From contig JBBSEX010000006.1 in NCBI GenBank assembly GCA_038239345.1, positions 124,001 to 188,000 of the forward strand: a stretch of 64,000 bases of DNA, read 5' to 3'. Each line of letters starts with the position of its first letter. Within the stretch, counting starts at the first letter, position 1. Origin of the DNA: JBBSEX01 sp038239345 (GTDB taxonomy: Bacteria > Acidobacteriota > Terriglobia > Bryobacterales > Bryobacteraceae). A model generated the notes under the pieces. That model had not been told where the DNA came from. It did not search any database and was given only the letters and a program-made list of their open reading frames with translations. Shown here piece by piece: positions 33,994-42,492 of this stretch. Both the position numbers and the translations under genes were made by a program.

Positions 33994-35136
33994 ATGCGTA
34001 AATTGAAGACAGCGATGATCGGCACCGGATTCATGGGAAAGGTGCACACCGAGGCCATTCGACGATTGGGCAACGTTGAAGTAATCGCCGTCGCCGGCGC
34101 GTCCACCGGGGCTGTCGCTCAATTCGCCGAACAGTTCCAGATTCCCAATTCGACCACCGACTGGGAATCGCTCCTGAAACATCCCGAATTGGACGCGGTT
34201 CATATCTGCACCCCCAACGCGCTGCATCATCCGATGGCCAAAGCGGCGCTGCTTGCGGGCAAGAGCGTGCTGTGTGAAAAACCGCTGGCCATGAATTCGT
34301 CGCAGGCGCGGGAATTGGTAGACCTGGCGAAGGCGAAAAACGTCGTTAACGCCACCAATCACAATCTGCGCTGCTATCCGGTGGTGCAGCATGTTCGTCA
34401 ACTGATTGCCGGCGGCGAACTGGGCGACATCCTGATTGTCCAGGGCACTTATTTTCAGGATTGGCTGCTATATGACACCGATTACAACTGGCGGGTCATC
34501 TCTGAGGAAAACGGGCAACTCCGCGCCATGGGCGATATCGGGTCGCACTGGATGGATATGATTCAGCATCTTACGGGGCTTTCCATCACCGCCCTGTGCG
34601 GCGATCTGCAGACGTTTCACAAGACCCGTACGAAGCCCAAAGGATCAGTGGAAACTTTCAGTGGCAAGACGCTCCAGCCGGCAGACTACGAAGCCGTCAG
34701 CATCGATACCGACGATTTTGGTAGCGTCCTTCTACACCTGGGCGACCGGGCCCGTGGCTCGTTTTCAGTGAGCCAAATGTCGGCAGGCCGAAAGAATCGC
34801 TTCGATTTCGAAATCTACGGGACCAAATCGGGAGTCGCCTGGAATCAGGAACGTCCCGACGAATTGTGGATCGGGCATCGCAATTCGCCCAATCAACTGA
34901 TCATCAAGGATCCATCCTTACTAGCTCCAGCCGCCGCCACCTATGCCGATCTACCCGGTGGGCATAGCGAGGGATATGACGATACCCATAAGCAATTATT
35001 CCGGCGTTTTTATGCGCGCGTCGCCGATCCCAGCATCCTAGGCGACTACCCCACATTCGCCGATGGCCTGCGAGGGATGATTCTCCTCGAGAAGGTTTTG
35101 GAGAGTTCGAAGAATCGCGCCTGGGTCGACGTCTAG
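33994..35136 (+). CDS. Gfo/Idh/MocA family NAD(P)-dependent oxidoreductase
   Basis: The 380-residue protein has an N-terminal Rossmann fold with the GxGxxG-type motif MIGTGFMGKVH (residues ~8-18), the AVAGAS beta2 region and CEKPLAMN (Lys of the EKP motif) near 95. The C-terminal domain contains GDIGSHWMDMIQHLTG, whose Asp/His side chains are typically catalytic. It probably oxidises or epimerises a sugar or inositol derivative. No sugar-uptake genes are adjacent. AAAGGG lies upstream of the ATG. The divergent palindrome at 33929 may regulate it. Confidence 0.92.
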   Translation: MRKLKTAMIGTGFMGKVHTEAIRRLGNVEVIAVAGASTGAVAQFAEQFQIPNSTTDWESLLKHPELDAVHICTPNALHHPMAKAALLAGKSVLCEKPLAMNSSQARELVDLAKAKNVVNATNHNLRCYPVVQHVRQLIAGGELGDILIVQGTYFQDWLLYDTDYNWRVISEENGQLRAMGDIGSHWMDMIQHLTGLSITALCGDLQTFHKTRTKPKGSVETFSGKTLQPADYEAVSIDTDDFGSVLLHLGDRARGSFSVSQMSAGRKNRFDFEIYGTKSGVAWNQERPDELWIGHRNSPNQLIIKDPSLLAPAAATYADLPGGHSEGYDDTHKQLFRRFYARVADPSILGDYPTFADGLRGMILLEKVLESSKNRAWVDV

Positions 35137-35228
35137 CTAAGTCGCCGGGTCGCCCCGTGGGCGCTTTGCCACAGAGGCGTGTCCGAGTGTCCCAGATTTC
35201 CCTGAAACACGGCGCGCGAACTCCGCTC

Positions 35229-35257
35229 TTGACTACTTCCATCAATTGCGGTAATTT
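35229..35257 (+). promoter_or_regulatory. Promoter of the GbsR-type regulator
   Basis: TTGACT (-35, 35229-35234) and TAATTT (-10, 35252-35257) are 17 bases apart. The -10 keeps the critical T1, A2 and T6. Transcription would start near 35264, only about 16 bases before the ATG, so the leader is short. The -10 overlaps the palindrome at 35251. Confidence 0.5.
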
Positions 35258-35276
35258 CAGTCAGGACAGAAATTAC
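35251..35276. promoter_or_regulatory. Inverted repeat over the GbsR promoter, candidate operator
   Basis: GTAATTTC (35251-35258) and GAAATTAC (35269-35276) form a perfect inverted repeat with a 10-base spacer. It covers the -10 element and the probable start site, 3 bases before the regulator's ATG. This is the arrangement expected for autorepression by the dimeric MarR-like regulator encoded right there. Confidence 0.6.
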
Positions 35277-35279
35277 TGA

Positions 35280-35804
35280 ATGGACAGTCTCACTCCGGTA
35301 ACCCAAAAATTTATCCTTCACTGGGGCGAGATGGGAACCCGCTGGGGCATCAATCGTACCGTCGCCCAGATCCATGCGCTGCTTTATTTGTCCCCCGAAC
35401 CCATTCCTGCCGAGGATATCGCCCGACTGCTCTCCGTGGCCCGGTCCAATGTCAGCACCAGTCTGCGTGAGCTACAAGGCTGGGGCATCGTCAAGATCGT
35501 CCATGTTATGGGCGATCGCCGCGATCGTTTCGAATCGATGAAAGACGTCTGGGAAATGTTCGACATCATCGTGGAAGAGCGCAAGCGCCGTGAAGTGGAT
35601 CCCACGCTTGCCCTATTACGAGGCTGCGCCGATGAACTAGCCCAAGGTGCCGAAGCCGATGCATATACCCGCGAGCGGATCGTCGAAATGCAGCGCTTCT
35701 TCGAATCCATGACCGCGTTCTATCAGGAGTTCAGCCGCCTGCCCAAGGGCGCGATCCGCCAGATGATCCGCCTCAAGGGAAAGCTGAAGAAGCTTTTGGA
35801 ATAA
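35280..35804 (+). CDS. GbsR/MarR-family transcriptional regulator
   Basis: The 174-residue protein is a GbsR-type winged helix protein. It has a conserved N-terminus (FILHWGEMGTRWGINRTVAQ), a recognition helix near AEDIARLLSVARSNVSTSLRE, then DRRDRFESMKDVWEMF, and a helical C-terminal part that probably dimerises. GbsR proteins often respond to small osmolytes or lipids. Its gene starts the unit regulator-epimerase-SRPBCC protein, and a palindrome overlaps its own promoter. I see no choline or betaine genes nearby, so the ligand is open. Confidence 0.9.
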   Translation: MDSLTPVTQKFILHWGEMGTRWGINRTVAQIHALLYLSPEPIPAEDIARLLSVARSNVSTSLRELQGWGIVKIVHVMGDRRDRFESMKDVWEMFDIIVEERKRREVDPTLALLRGCADELAQGAEADAYTRERIVEMQRFFESMTAFYQEFSRLPKGAIRQMIRLKGKLKKLLE

Positions 35805-35823
35805 ACGGAAAAGGACCGCTTGT

Positions 35824-36753
35824 ATGAAAATCGCCATCACCGGCGCCACCGGGTTCGTCGGCCGCAATCTCGCCCGGGCCCTCAGCTATCAAGGGCATGA
35901 ATTGATCCTCATCGCGCGCGGTATCGATGGCCGCGATCGTACCGTCCGCCGCATGCACGATGCCCGCTTCGCCGCTTGCCCCATCACTGATGAAGATACG
36001 CTGGCCACCCTGTTTCAAGGCTGCGATGCGGTTGCCCACTGTGCCGGGATCAATCGCGAATCCGGCTCGCAAACTTTTCGCACCGTCCACACGATTGGTA
36101 CCCAGGCGGTCATGAATGCAGCTCGAAAAGCCCAGGTGAACCGAGTGGTTCTCCTCAGTTTCCTGCTTGCCCGGCCCGACTGCGGCTCGGCCTATCACGA
36201 ATCGAAATGGCAAGCCGAGGAAATCGTCCGCGCGGCGGGAATCGATTACACCGTCCTCAAAGCGGGCATAATCTATGGACGCGGCGATCATCTGGTCGAT
36301 CATCTCGCGCATTCCTTATATACGATCCGGCTCTTCGCCTCCATCGGCAATCGCGATCACGCCGTCGCTCCAGTGGCGATTGAAGATCTTGTCCGTATCC
36401 TCCGCGCCTGCCTGCTCGAAGGGCGTTTGAAGAACGAAACCGTATCCGTATTAGGCCCTGAGCGGCTCACCTTCGTCGAAGTGGTGCGCCGCGTCGCCCG
36501 CGCTCTGGAGAAGAATGTGTTGATCTTCCCCATGCCCTTGTGGATCTTCGGCGCCGCGGCCTGGACCATGGAACGGGTCATGAAAATTCCCTTGATCTCC
36601 GTCGCCCAAGTGCGCATGCTCACCGAAGGTGTGGCCGATCCGCTGCCAGGAATACACGCACTGCCCGAAGATCTCGCGCCCCGCCGGCGATTCACAGTGG
36701 AACAAATTCGTCATGGTTTGCCCGACCTGCGTTTATGCGAGGAGCACAAATGA
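35824..36753 (+). CDS. NDUFA9-like NAD(P)-binding epimerase/dehydratase-family protein
   Basis: The 309-residue atypical SDR has an N-terminal TGATGFVGRNLA nucleotide loop, a HCAGINRE segment and YHESKWQAEEIVRAAG, which carries the Tyr-x-x-x-Lys pair. The C-terminal RVARALEKNVLIFPMPLWIF and LPEDLAPRRRFTVEQI regions resemble the complex-I NDUFA9/YbjT-like group. It lies 19 bases after the regulator and ends in an ATGA overlap with the membrane SRPBCC gene, so the three are probably cotranscribed. The substrate is unknown. Confidence 0.85.
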   Translation: MKIAITGATGFVGRNLARALSYQGHELILIARGIDGRDRTVRRMHDARFAACPITDEDTLATLFQGCDAVAHCAGINRESGSQTFRTVHTIGTQAVMNAARKAQVNRVVLLSFLLARPDCGSAYHESKWQAEEIVRAAGIDYTVLKAGIIYGRGDHLVDHLAHSLYTIRLFASIGNRDHAVAPVAIEDLVRILRACLLEGRLKNETVSVLGPERLTFVEVVRRVARALEKNVLIFPMPLWIFGAAAWTMERVMKIPLISVAQVRMLTEGVADPLPGIHALPEDLAPRRRFTVEQIRHGLPDLRLCEEHK

Positions 36754-38108
36754 CCAACCGCTGGGCGGAGCGTTTGCATCTCACCGGCGAAATGAATCGC
36801 CGTACTTTCTGGTTCATCGGCCTCGGCGCGTTCGCCATCAAATACGCCGTCGATTGCTCGGTTGCCTGGTTCATCTTTCACCGCGTCTGGAGGCCCTGGG
36901 ATTATTTGCGGCCCATTAGCGGCAGTGCTGGATTCTACACAATCGATCCCTCGTTTGCCTACACCATGCTCGCCGTTGCCTTGCCTTTCATTCTGCTCGG
37001 CGTCATCTGCGTGAAGCGCCGTCTGCGCTCCGCCGGTTGGCCCACATGGCTCGTCGCACTCTTCTTTTTTCCAGTATTGAATATCGTCTTTCTAGGGATC
37101 CTCGGCCTCGCCCCCCGCGGTCAAGCGAGTTCTCCCACCCTCCGCTTAAGACGGAAAGAACAGAACAGTCAATTCCTGCTGCACGCCACCCTCGCGGTTC
37201 TTTTCGCCATGCCCGTATGCATCGGCGCAGTGTGGTTAGGAGTAACTTTGCTGGAGCGTTATGGGTGGGGCTTATTCGTGGCCCTCCCCTTTTGCCTCGG
37301 CTTGCTTTCTGTCTTAGCTTTGAGTTGGAATTACAGGCCGACCATGAAGCAGTGCCTGGGCGTCGCCACCCTTTCAGTGATGATTCCCGGAGTCGGAATG
37401 CTGGCCTTCGCCGTCGAGGGATTTGGATGTTTGTTGATGGCCCTACCCTTGGCCCTGCCGCTCGCCATCCTAGGCGGCGCAGTGGGCTACGCGATCCAAA
37501 TGGAGCATCCGAAGCACGTCAATCAGGGCGCGATCTTGCTGTTGGTAATTGTTTTTCCATCCTTGATCATGGGCGCCGAGCAAGCCGCTCAAATCCCTGC
37601 CGAGATGTTTGCTGTTCGAACTGAAATCGAGATCGCCGCGCCACCGGAAAGAGTCTGGCGGCATGTGGTCTCATTCTCCGAATTGCCTCCGCCCACCGAA
37701 TGGGTCTTCCGAACCGGTATCGCCTACCCGATTCGCGCGCGTATCGAAGGCCAAGGTGTCGGCGCAGTTCGCAAGTGTGAATTTTCCACCGGCCCGTTCG
37801 TCGAACCGATCAAGATTTGGGATGAGCCGCGCCTTCTGCGCTTCAACGTCACCGCTAATCCCGCTCCGATGGAAGAATGGACGCCCTATCCCAATGTGCA
37901 TCCCAAGCATCTCGACAATTACCTGTCGTCGAAGCAAGGGCAGTTCCTGTTAACCAGGCTCCCCGGCGGCCGGACGCGGCTCGAAGGCACCACTTGGTAC
38001 GTTCACAGCCTCTGGCCGGCTGAATATTGGAAGCTCTGGTCGGATTACGTCATTCACACGATTCATCTGCGCGTTCTGCGCCATGTGAAAGCGCTTGCGG
38101 AAGCTTAA
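36750..38108 (+). CDS. Membrane protein with C-terminal SRPBCC (START-like) domain
   Basis: The start is the ATG at 36750 inside the ATGA overlap, with GAGGAG upstream; the frame is open further upstream but that part overlaps the epimerase gene. The 452-residue protein starts with a DUF805-like membrane region of several helices (FWFIGLGAFAIKYAVD, VCVKRRLRS loop), then more hydrophobic segments up to residue ~270. A soluble C-terminal SRPBCC domain follows (EIEIAAPPERVWRHVVSFSE, VGAVRKCEFSTGPFVEPIK). SRPBCC folds bind hydrophobic ligands, so a membrane-linked lipid or small-molecule binding role would fit. This domain order is unusual. Confidence 0.8.
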   Translation: MTNRWAERLHLTGEMNRRTFWFIGLGAFAIKYAVDCSVAWFIFHRVWRPWDYLRPISGSAGFYTIDPSFAYTMLAVALPFILLGVICVKRRLRSAGWPTWLVALFFFPVLNIVFLGILGLAPRGQASSPTLRLRRKEQNSQFLLHATLAVLFAMPVCIGAVWLGVTLLERYGWGLFVALPFCLGLLSVLALSWNYRPTMKQCLGVATLSVMIPGVGMLAFAVEGFGCLLMALPLALPLAILGGAVGYAIQMEHPKHVNQGAILLLVIVFPSLIMGAEQAAQIPAEMFAVRTEIEIAAPPERVWRHVVSFSELPPPTEWVFRTGIAYPIRARIEGQGVGAVRKCEFSTGPFVEPIKIWDEPRLLRFNVTANPAPMEEWTPYPNVHPKHLDNYLSSKQGQFLLTRLPGGRTRLEGTTWYVHSLWPAEYWKLWSDYVIHTIHLRVLRHVKALAEA

Positions 38109-38989
38109 CGAACCTTGCGGCCGTACATATTCGCGTTATCCAGCTTTTGAAAGTACTGATAAATAATGCGCGCCGCTTCACCCACGGGATTCGAATCGGC
38201 GTCCAGATACGTACTGAAGATACTCACTACAAATGGCCGGTTTTTCAAGTAAACAACCCCTACTTCAGCGCGAACGCCGTCCAGCTCCCCGGTCTTCGAT
38301 GCGATCTCAACGTCCCATGGGATCGACTGTCGCAGATCGCCCTTCACCAGTTTCATCATCCCCAGCATTTCCTGGCAGGCTACCGGATCCACCACCTTGT
38401 TCCGATAAATAGACTCCACGATGTGCGCCATCTCCAGCGGCGTGGAAACATTTTCGTCGCCGCGCGTGGCAGCCTCCAGATCCATCATCACTCGCCTCAG
38501 CCGCGTTTCCGTAAAGCCAAGCGTGTCCAACATTTCCCCAACACGCGACATCTTCGCGAGCGAAATACAACGATTCGTTGCCGTGTTGTCGCTCTTCTCA
38601 ATCATCGCCGTCGCCAGCTCGCGGATCGTCCACTTCACCGGACCCTTCTTCAACATCCCTTCCAGATCTCCGCCACCTGGAACCGACTCGCCCGGCGCAA
38701 TTGTAATCGTGTCGGAGAAATGAAAGTCGCCCGCGCGCTCGGCTTGAAACAACTTGATTAAGATCGGAACCTTGATCGTGCTCGCCGTCGGAAATACCGC
38801 GTCTCCGTTATAAACGTAAACCCTGCCCGATGTGAGATCGATAGTCGCAACGCCAAGAATTCCTCCCAGGGAATGGTCCAGCGCCTGCAATCGGTTATGC
38901 ATTTTCAATTCCAGCAAATGCGTAACGGACGTCTCGCCGCGGACTGCGCCGCAGGCTATAACGGCAATACAGAGGAGTTGGGTAAACAC
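38105..38989 (-). CDS. Class A beta-lactamase-like serine hydrolase, second copy
   Basis: The 294-residue exported protein starts with GTG and a signal peptide (TQLLCIAVIACGAVRG). Motifs: STIK at 70-73 (nucleophile Ser70), SDN at 133-135 and KTG at 232-234. Glu172 in MMDLEAATRGDEN could be the omega-loop general base, although the ExxLN pattern is absent. This VMMD-EA-RG-EN-VSTP form is common among acidobacterial and cyanobacterial class A relatives. It overlaps the end of the membrane SRPBCC gene by four bases, convergent. It is only moderately similar to the copy at 15924. Confidence 0.87.
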   Translation of the reverse strand: MFTQLLCIAVIACGAVRGETSVTHLLELKMHNRLQALDHSLGGILGVATIDLTSGRVYVYNGDAVFPTASTIKVPILIKLFQAERAGDFHFSDTITIAPGESVPGGGDLEGMLKKGPVKWTIRELATAMIEKSDNTATNRCISLAKMSRVGEMLDTLGFTETRLRRVMMDLEAATRGDENVSTPLEMAHIVESIYRNKVVDPVACQEMLGMMKLVKGDLRQSIPWDVEIASKTGELDGVRAEVGVVYLKNRPFVVSIFSTYLDADSNPVGEAARIIYQYFQKLDNANMYGRKVR

Positions 38990-39042
38990 AGATCAATTGT
39001 ACGCGCGAAAGTTGCAACCCGGACGACGGGCTGGATCTACTG

Positions 39043-39510
39043 TTAAGCCTTGCCCTTCGCTAGAGCCCGTCCGAAAGCCTCGACGAAGGCCACCGATGCC
39101 GATAACACTCGCCGGCCCTCCGGACTTCCAAATCGCAATAAGGTGCGGAACAGACCCGGTGGTTTCGAGTCCGAAATCATCCCTGGCTTTGGCGTCGACA
39201 GCTCATTCGCCAGCCGATGCAGCAGGTCCGGATCGACACTCGCCAAAATCCTGCCCAGGGAAAGCAGATTCCTCACTGTCCGAATGGAATCCGGCGTGTT
39301 CATCGCTTCGGCCAGCCGCGTTATCAGGTCGCCGCCTGAGCCCACAGCCCCGCGCAGCAAATCCAGGACGCCGCCATCCTTCGCCTCTTGCAGCAATTGA
39401 TACGCCGCCAGCAGGGCTTCGGCATGATCGAGCCGTGCCTTTTCCAGCCGCTGCTCAATTTCTTCTTCCGGCTTAACCGGCTTCTTCTGTAGCGCAAGTG
39501 GTGCTGCCAT
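39043..39510 (-). CDS. DUF1641 protein next to formate dehydrogenase
   Basis: The 155-residue soluble, helical protein matches DUF1641, with GGVLDLLRGAVGSGGDLITRL and SIRTVRNLLSLGRILASVDP. In Bacillus the same pair occurs as YjgC/YjgD and YrhE/YrhD: a long formate dehydrogenase alpha subunit followed by a DUF1641 protein. It starts 13 bases after the fdhA stop here. It is probably an accessory or electron-transfer-related subunit, but its activity is not known to me. The Lys-rich N-terminus is a variable tail. Confidence 0.88.
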   Translation of the reverse strand: MAAPLALQKKPVKPEEEIEQRLEKARLDHAEALLAAYQLLQEAKDGGVLDLLRGAVGSGGDLITRLAEAMNTPDSIRTVRNLLSLGRILASVDPDLLHRLANELSTPKPGMISDSKPPGLFRTLLRFGSPEGRRVLSASVAFVEAFGRALAKGKA

Positions 39511-39522
39511 GGCTCGTCCTCG

Positions 39523-42492
39523 CTACTCCTTCGACATCGTATCGATCTGTACCAGTTCCCTGCCCGGCATCCGATAATCCTTGCGCCGCCATTTCCGTTC
39601 CACCTCGACACCGGCCTGCGGCGTAGGGTGCCCATTACGGAAATTCTTTCGCGGGATGGGATTCTCTTCTTGCTCCGGCAAGACACGAATCTGCGCCGCG
39701 ATTTCCTTATACGCCGGCGTGTGGGTAGTGCGGTCGGTACTGCTGCTCGACAGCCGGTTCACCGGAAATTCCAAAGTGTTCATCGCCATGTACACCTGCT
39801 TGCCCTGCACCCGGTCCGTTACCACCGCCCGCACCCGAACCCATCCATGCCGCGATTTCAGCTCCAGCATCCGGCCCGATTCAATCGCCAAATCCGCAGC
39901 CAGCTCGGGCGATATTTCAACGAAGGTGTCGGGCAATATTTCTCGAAGTCCTTTCACCCGGTATGTCATGTTACCCACTTCGAAGTGCTCCAGCACGCGC
40001 CCGTTGTTGACGTGAATATCGTATTCCGAATCGGCCTGCTCACACGGTTCAATCCATTGCAGCGGATAAAATTTCGCTTTGCCGTCGGGGAAAGGAAACC
40101 CTTTCGTGAACAGCAGCGGTTGATCCGATCCATCCTTGGCTACCGGCCAATGCAATGACTTGTATCCTTCCAGCCGTTCATAGTTGACGCCGGCAAACAG
40201 CGGAGTCAGCGACGCCGCCTCATCCATGATTTGCGATGGATGCTCATACTTCCATCCAGCGCCCAGTTTATTGGCCAGATCCCGCAGGATTTCCCAGTCC
40301 GGCCTGCTCTCCCCTAACGGCTCCATGGCTTTATTTATCCGCTGAATTCGCCGTTCCGTATTCGTGAACGTTCCGTCTTTTTCCAGACTCGGGCATGCCG
40401 GCAGCACCACATCGGCGTAATGGCAGGTCTTGGTAAAGAACAGGTCCTGCACCACGAAGAATTCCAGCTTGCTTAACGCGGCCGCCGTCACCGTGAAGTT
40501 CGCATCCGACGTCAGCAGGTCCTCGCCAATCACGAACATCGACTTCAGTTTGCCTTCTTCGATCGCCGCGATTTGTTCATGGTTATCAAGACCCTTGTTC
40601 GTCGGCATCTTGACGTTCCAGCCCTTTGCAAATCGCGCCAGAACTTCCGGATCCTCCACTTTTTGATAGCCGGGAAGCGACGCCGGCATTGACCCGAAGT
40701 CGCTCGCGCCTTGTACATTATTATGCCCCCGCATCGGATAAGCACCCGCCCCGGGACGCATATAATTGCCCGAGACCAGCAGCATGTTCGAAATCGCCGT
40801 CGACGTGTCCGATCCACCGCAGTGTTGCGTCACACCCATCGCCCAGGCCACGCAGACTCCATCGGCTTTCGCCACTTCTTCGGCGATCGTCCGCAAGGTT
40901 GCCACCGGAATACCGGTCATTCGCTCGGCGTATTCCAGCGTGAATGGCTCCAGGCTCTTCTTGTATTCCTCGAATCCGTTCACCCATTGATTTACGAAAT
41001 CCATCTTCGCCAGGCCGTTGTCGATCAAATATTTCGACATCGCCGATAGCCACACCATATCGGTGCCGGGGCGGGGTTGGATGTGAAGATCCGCGCGGCG
41101 GGCCATCTCGTTCTTGCGCAAATCCGAGACGATTAGCCTTTGCCCACGCAGTTTATGTGCCCTTTTAACTCGCGCCGCAATCACCGGATGGGCCTCCGCC
41201 ATGTTGCTGCCCACGATGATCACTAGCCCCGCCTTCTCCAGATCGCGGATCGTACCGGAATCGCCGCCATAGCCCACAGTGCGCGATAACCCCATGGTCG
41301 CCGGCGTCTGGCAATACCGTGAACAGTTATCGATATTATTGGTTCCAATCACCGCCCGCGAAAGCTTCTGCATCAGGTAACTCTCTTCGTTGGTGGCTTT
41401 GGAAGAGGAGATAAAACCCATCGAATCGGGTCCATGATCGCGCTTCAACTGTTTGAATTTGTCGCTGATGAATGTCAGCGCTTCATCCCAACTGACTTCC
41501 CGCCATTCGTCGCCGTTGCGCATCAAAGGCTTCTGCAGGCGATCCTTATCGTTGATGTAATCCCAGCCGAATTTTCCCTTCACGCAAGTTGAAATTCCAT
41601 TCGCCGGTCCGTGTTCGGGCTCAATTTTCAAGACATGCCGGTCTTTAGTCCATACATCGAAGCTGCACCCCACCCCGCAATATGTGCACACCGTTTTCGT
41701 TTTCTTGGTACGGACTTCCCGCATCGCCGCTTCGGCTTCCGATATATCCAGAATCGCTCCGTAACCAACTTCCTGCTCAATTCCCTTTACGAAGTCAATC
41801 ATCCCGTTCAGCGCCGGCAACGGGAGACGAGTGAAGTAGCCGGCCTGCCCAACCATCGATTTTTCTATCAGCGCATTGCACGGGCACACCGTTACGCAAT
41901 GCCCGCACGACACGCAACTCGATCCGGCGATCTGTTCTCCGCCATCCCACAGCACGCGCGGATGCGCATCCTCCCAGCGAATCGACAGCGTTTCGTTCAC
42001 CTGCACCGTCTGACATGCCTCCACACAGCGCCCGCACAGAATGCACTGCTCGGGATCGTAGCGATAAAAGGGATTCGAATTATCCACCTCATATGGCTTA
42101 GGAACAAACGGCCGTTCCTGATGCTCCACCTTCAGCATCGCGGTGGTGTTGTGAACGGTACAATTTCCGTTGTTGTTATCGCACACCGTGCAATAGAGAA
42201 GATGGTTCGCCAGAATACGATCGAAGGCCTCCAGCTGTGCCTGACGGGCCCGGTGCGACTCCGTGTAGACCGTCAAATTCGATTCGACCGTTGTCCCGCA
42301 AGCCCGCGCCAACTTGCCATTCACCTCCACCATGCACGTGTCGCAAGTCTGTATCGGACCCAGCTGCGGGTGGTAACAAACCTGCGCCAACTTCTGGCCC
42401 GTTAGGTTGATCACGTCCACCAACCGCGCTCCCGCCGGGGCGGAAGTCCGGTGTCCATCGATGGTTACTGAAAAGTCGGGTGTCGTCTGCAT
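39523..42492 (-). CDS. fdhA: Formate dehydrogenase alpha subunit (Mo/W-bis-MGD, NuoG-like N-terminus)
   Basis: Started at 42492, the protein has 989 residues. An N-terminal [2Fe-2S] domain uses Cys39/50/53/65. It is followed by a His/Cys cluster region (YCTVCDNNNGNC, ~100-111), two ferredoxin-type [4Fe-4S] clusters (CILCGRCVEAC and CVSCGHCVTVC) and a proximal cluster (CTYCGVGC, ~269-276). The molybdopterin domain follows, with catalytic Cys394 in NCSRYCQTP and GSNMAEAHPV. The residue after the Cys is Gln395 where E. coli FdhH has a catalytic His. The protein oxidises formate to CO2 and passes electrons on, but no NuoE/F-like partner is nearby. Confidence 0.9.
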   Translation of the reverse strand: MQTTPDFSVTIDGHRTSAPAGARLVDVINLTGQKLAQVCYHPQLGPIQTCDTCMVEVNGKLARACGTTVESNLTVYTESHRARQAQLEAFDRILANHLLYCTVCDNNNGNCTVHNTTAMLKVEHQERPFVPKPYEVDNSNPFYRYDPEQCILCGRCVEACQTVQVNETLSIRWEDAHPRVLWDGGEQIAGSSCVSCGHCVTVCPCNALIEKSMVGQAGYFTRLPLPALNGMIDFVKGIEQEVGYGAILDISEAEAAMREVRTKKTKTVCTYCGVGCSFDVWTKDRHVLKIEPEHGPANGISTCVKGKFGWDYINDKDRLQKPLMRNGDEWREVSWDEALTFISDKFKQLKRDHGPDSMGFISSSKATNEESYLMQKLSRAVIGTNNIDNCSRYCQTPATMGLSRTVGYGGDSGTIRDLEKAGLVIIVGSNMAEAHPVIAARVKRAHKLRGQRLIVSDLRKNEMARRADLHIQPRPGTDMVWLSAMSKYLIDNGLAKMDFVNQWVNGFEEYKKSLEPFTLEYAERMTGIPVATLRTIAEEVAKADGVCVAWAMGVTQHCGGSDTSTAISNMLLVSGNYMRPGAGAYPMRGHNNVQGASDFGSMPASLPGYQKVEDPEVLARFAKGWNVKMPTNKGLDNHEQIAAIEEGKLKSMFVIGEDLLTSDANFTVTAAALSKLEFFVVQDLFFTKTCHYADVVLPACPSLEKDGTFTNTERRIQRINKAMEPLGESRPDWEILRDLANKLGAGWKYEHPSQIMDEAASLTPLFAGVNYERLEGYKSLHWPVAKDGSDQPLLFTKGFPFPDGKAKFYPLQWIEPCEQADSEYDIHVNNGRVLEHFEVGNMTYRVKGLREILPDTFVEISPELAADLAIESGRMLELKSRHGWVRVRAVVTDRVQGKQVYMAMNTLEFPVNRLSSSSTDRTTHTPAYKEIAAQIRVLPEQEENPIPRKNFRNGHPTPQAGVEVERKWRRKDYRMPGRELVQIDTMSKE

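Noticed and set aside
36540..36749. N-terminal extension of the membrane SRPBCC protein
   Set aside because: It is out of frame inside the epimerase gene; GAGGAG and ATGA overlap support the start at 36750.
38027..38761. 244-codon frame antisense to the second beta-lactamase-like gene
   Set aside because: It overlaps the STIK, SDN and KTG coding region and has an unstructured His/Arg-rich composition.
41300..41320. Selenocysteine codon in fdhA
   Set aside because: The active-site codon is a normal Cys codon and no in-frame TGA occurs, so no recoding is needed.
41611..42405. 264-codon frame antisense to fdhA
   Set aside because: The fdhA frame shows all cluster-binding cysteines in order; this frame is its shadow.
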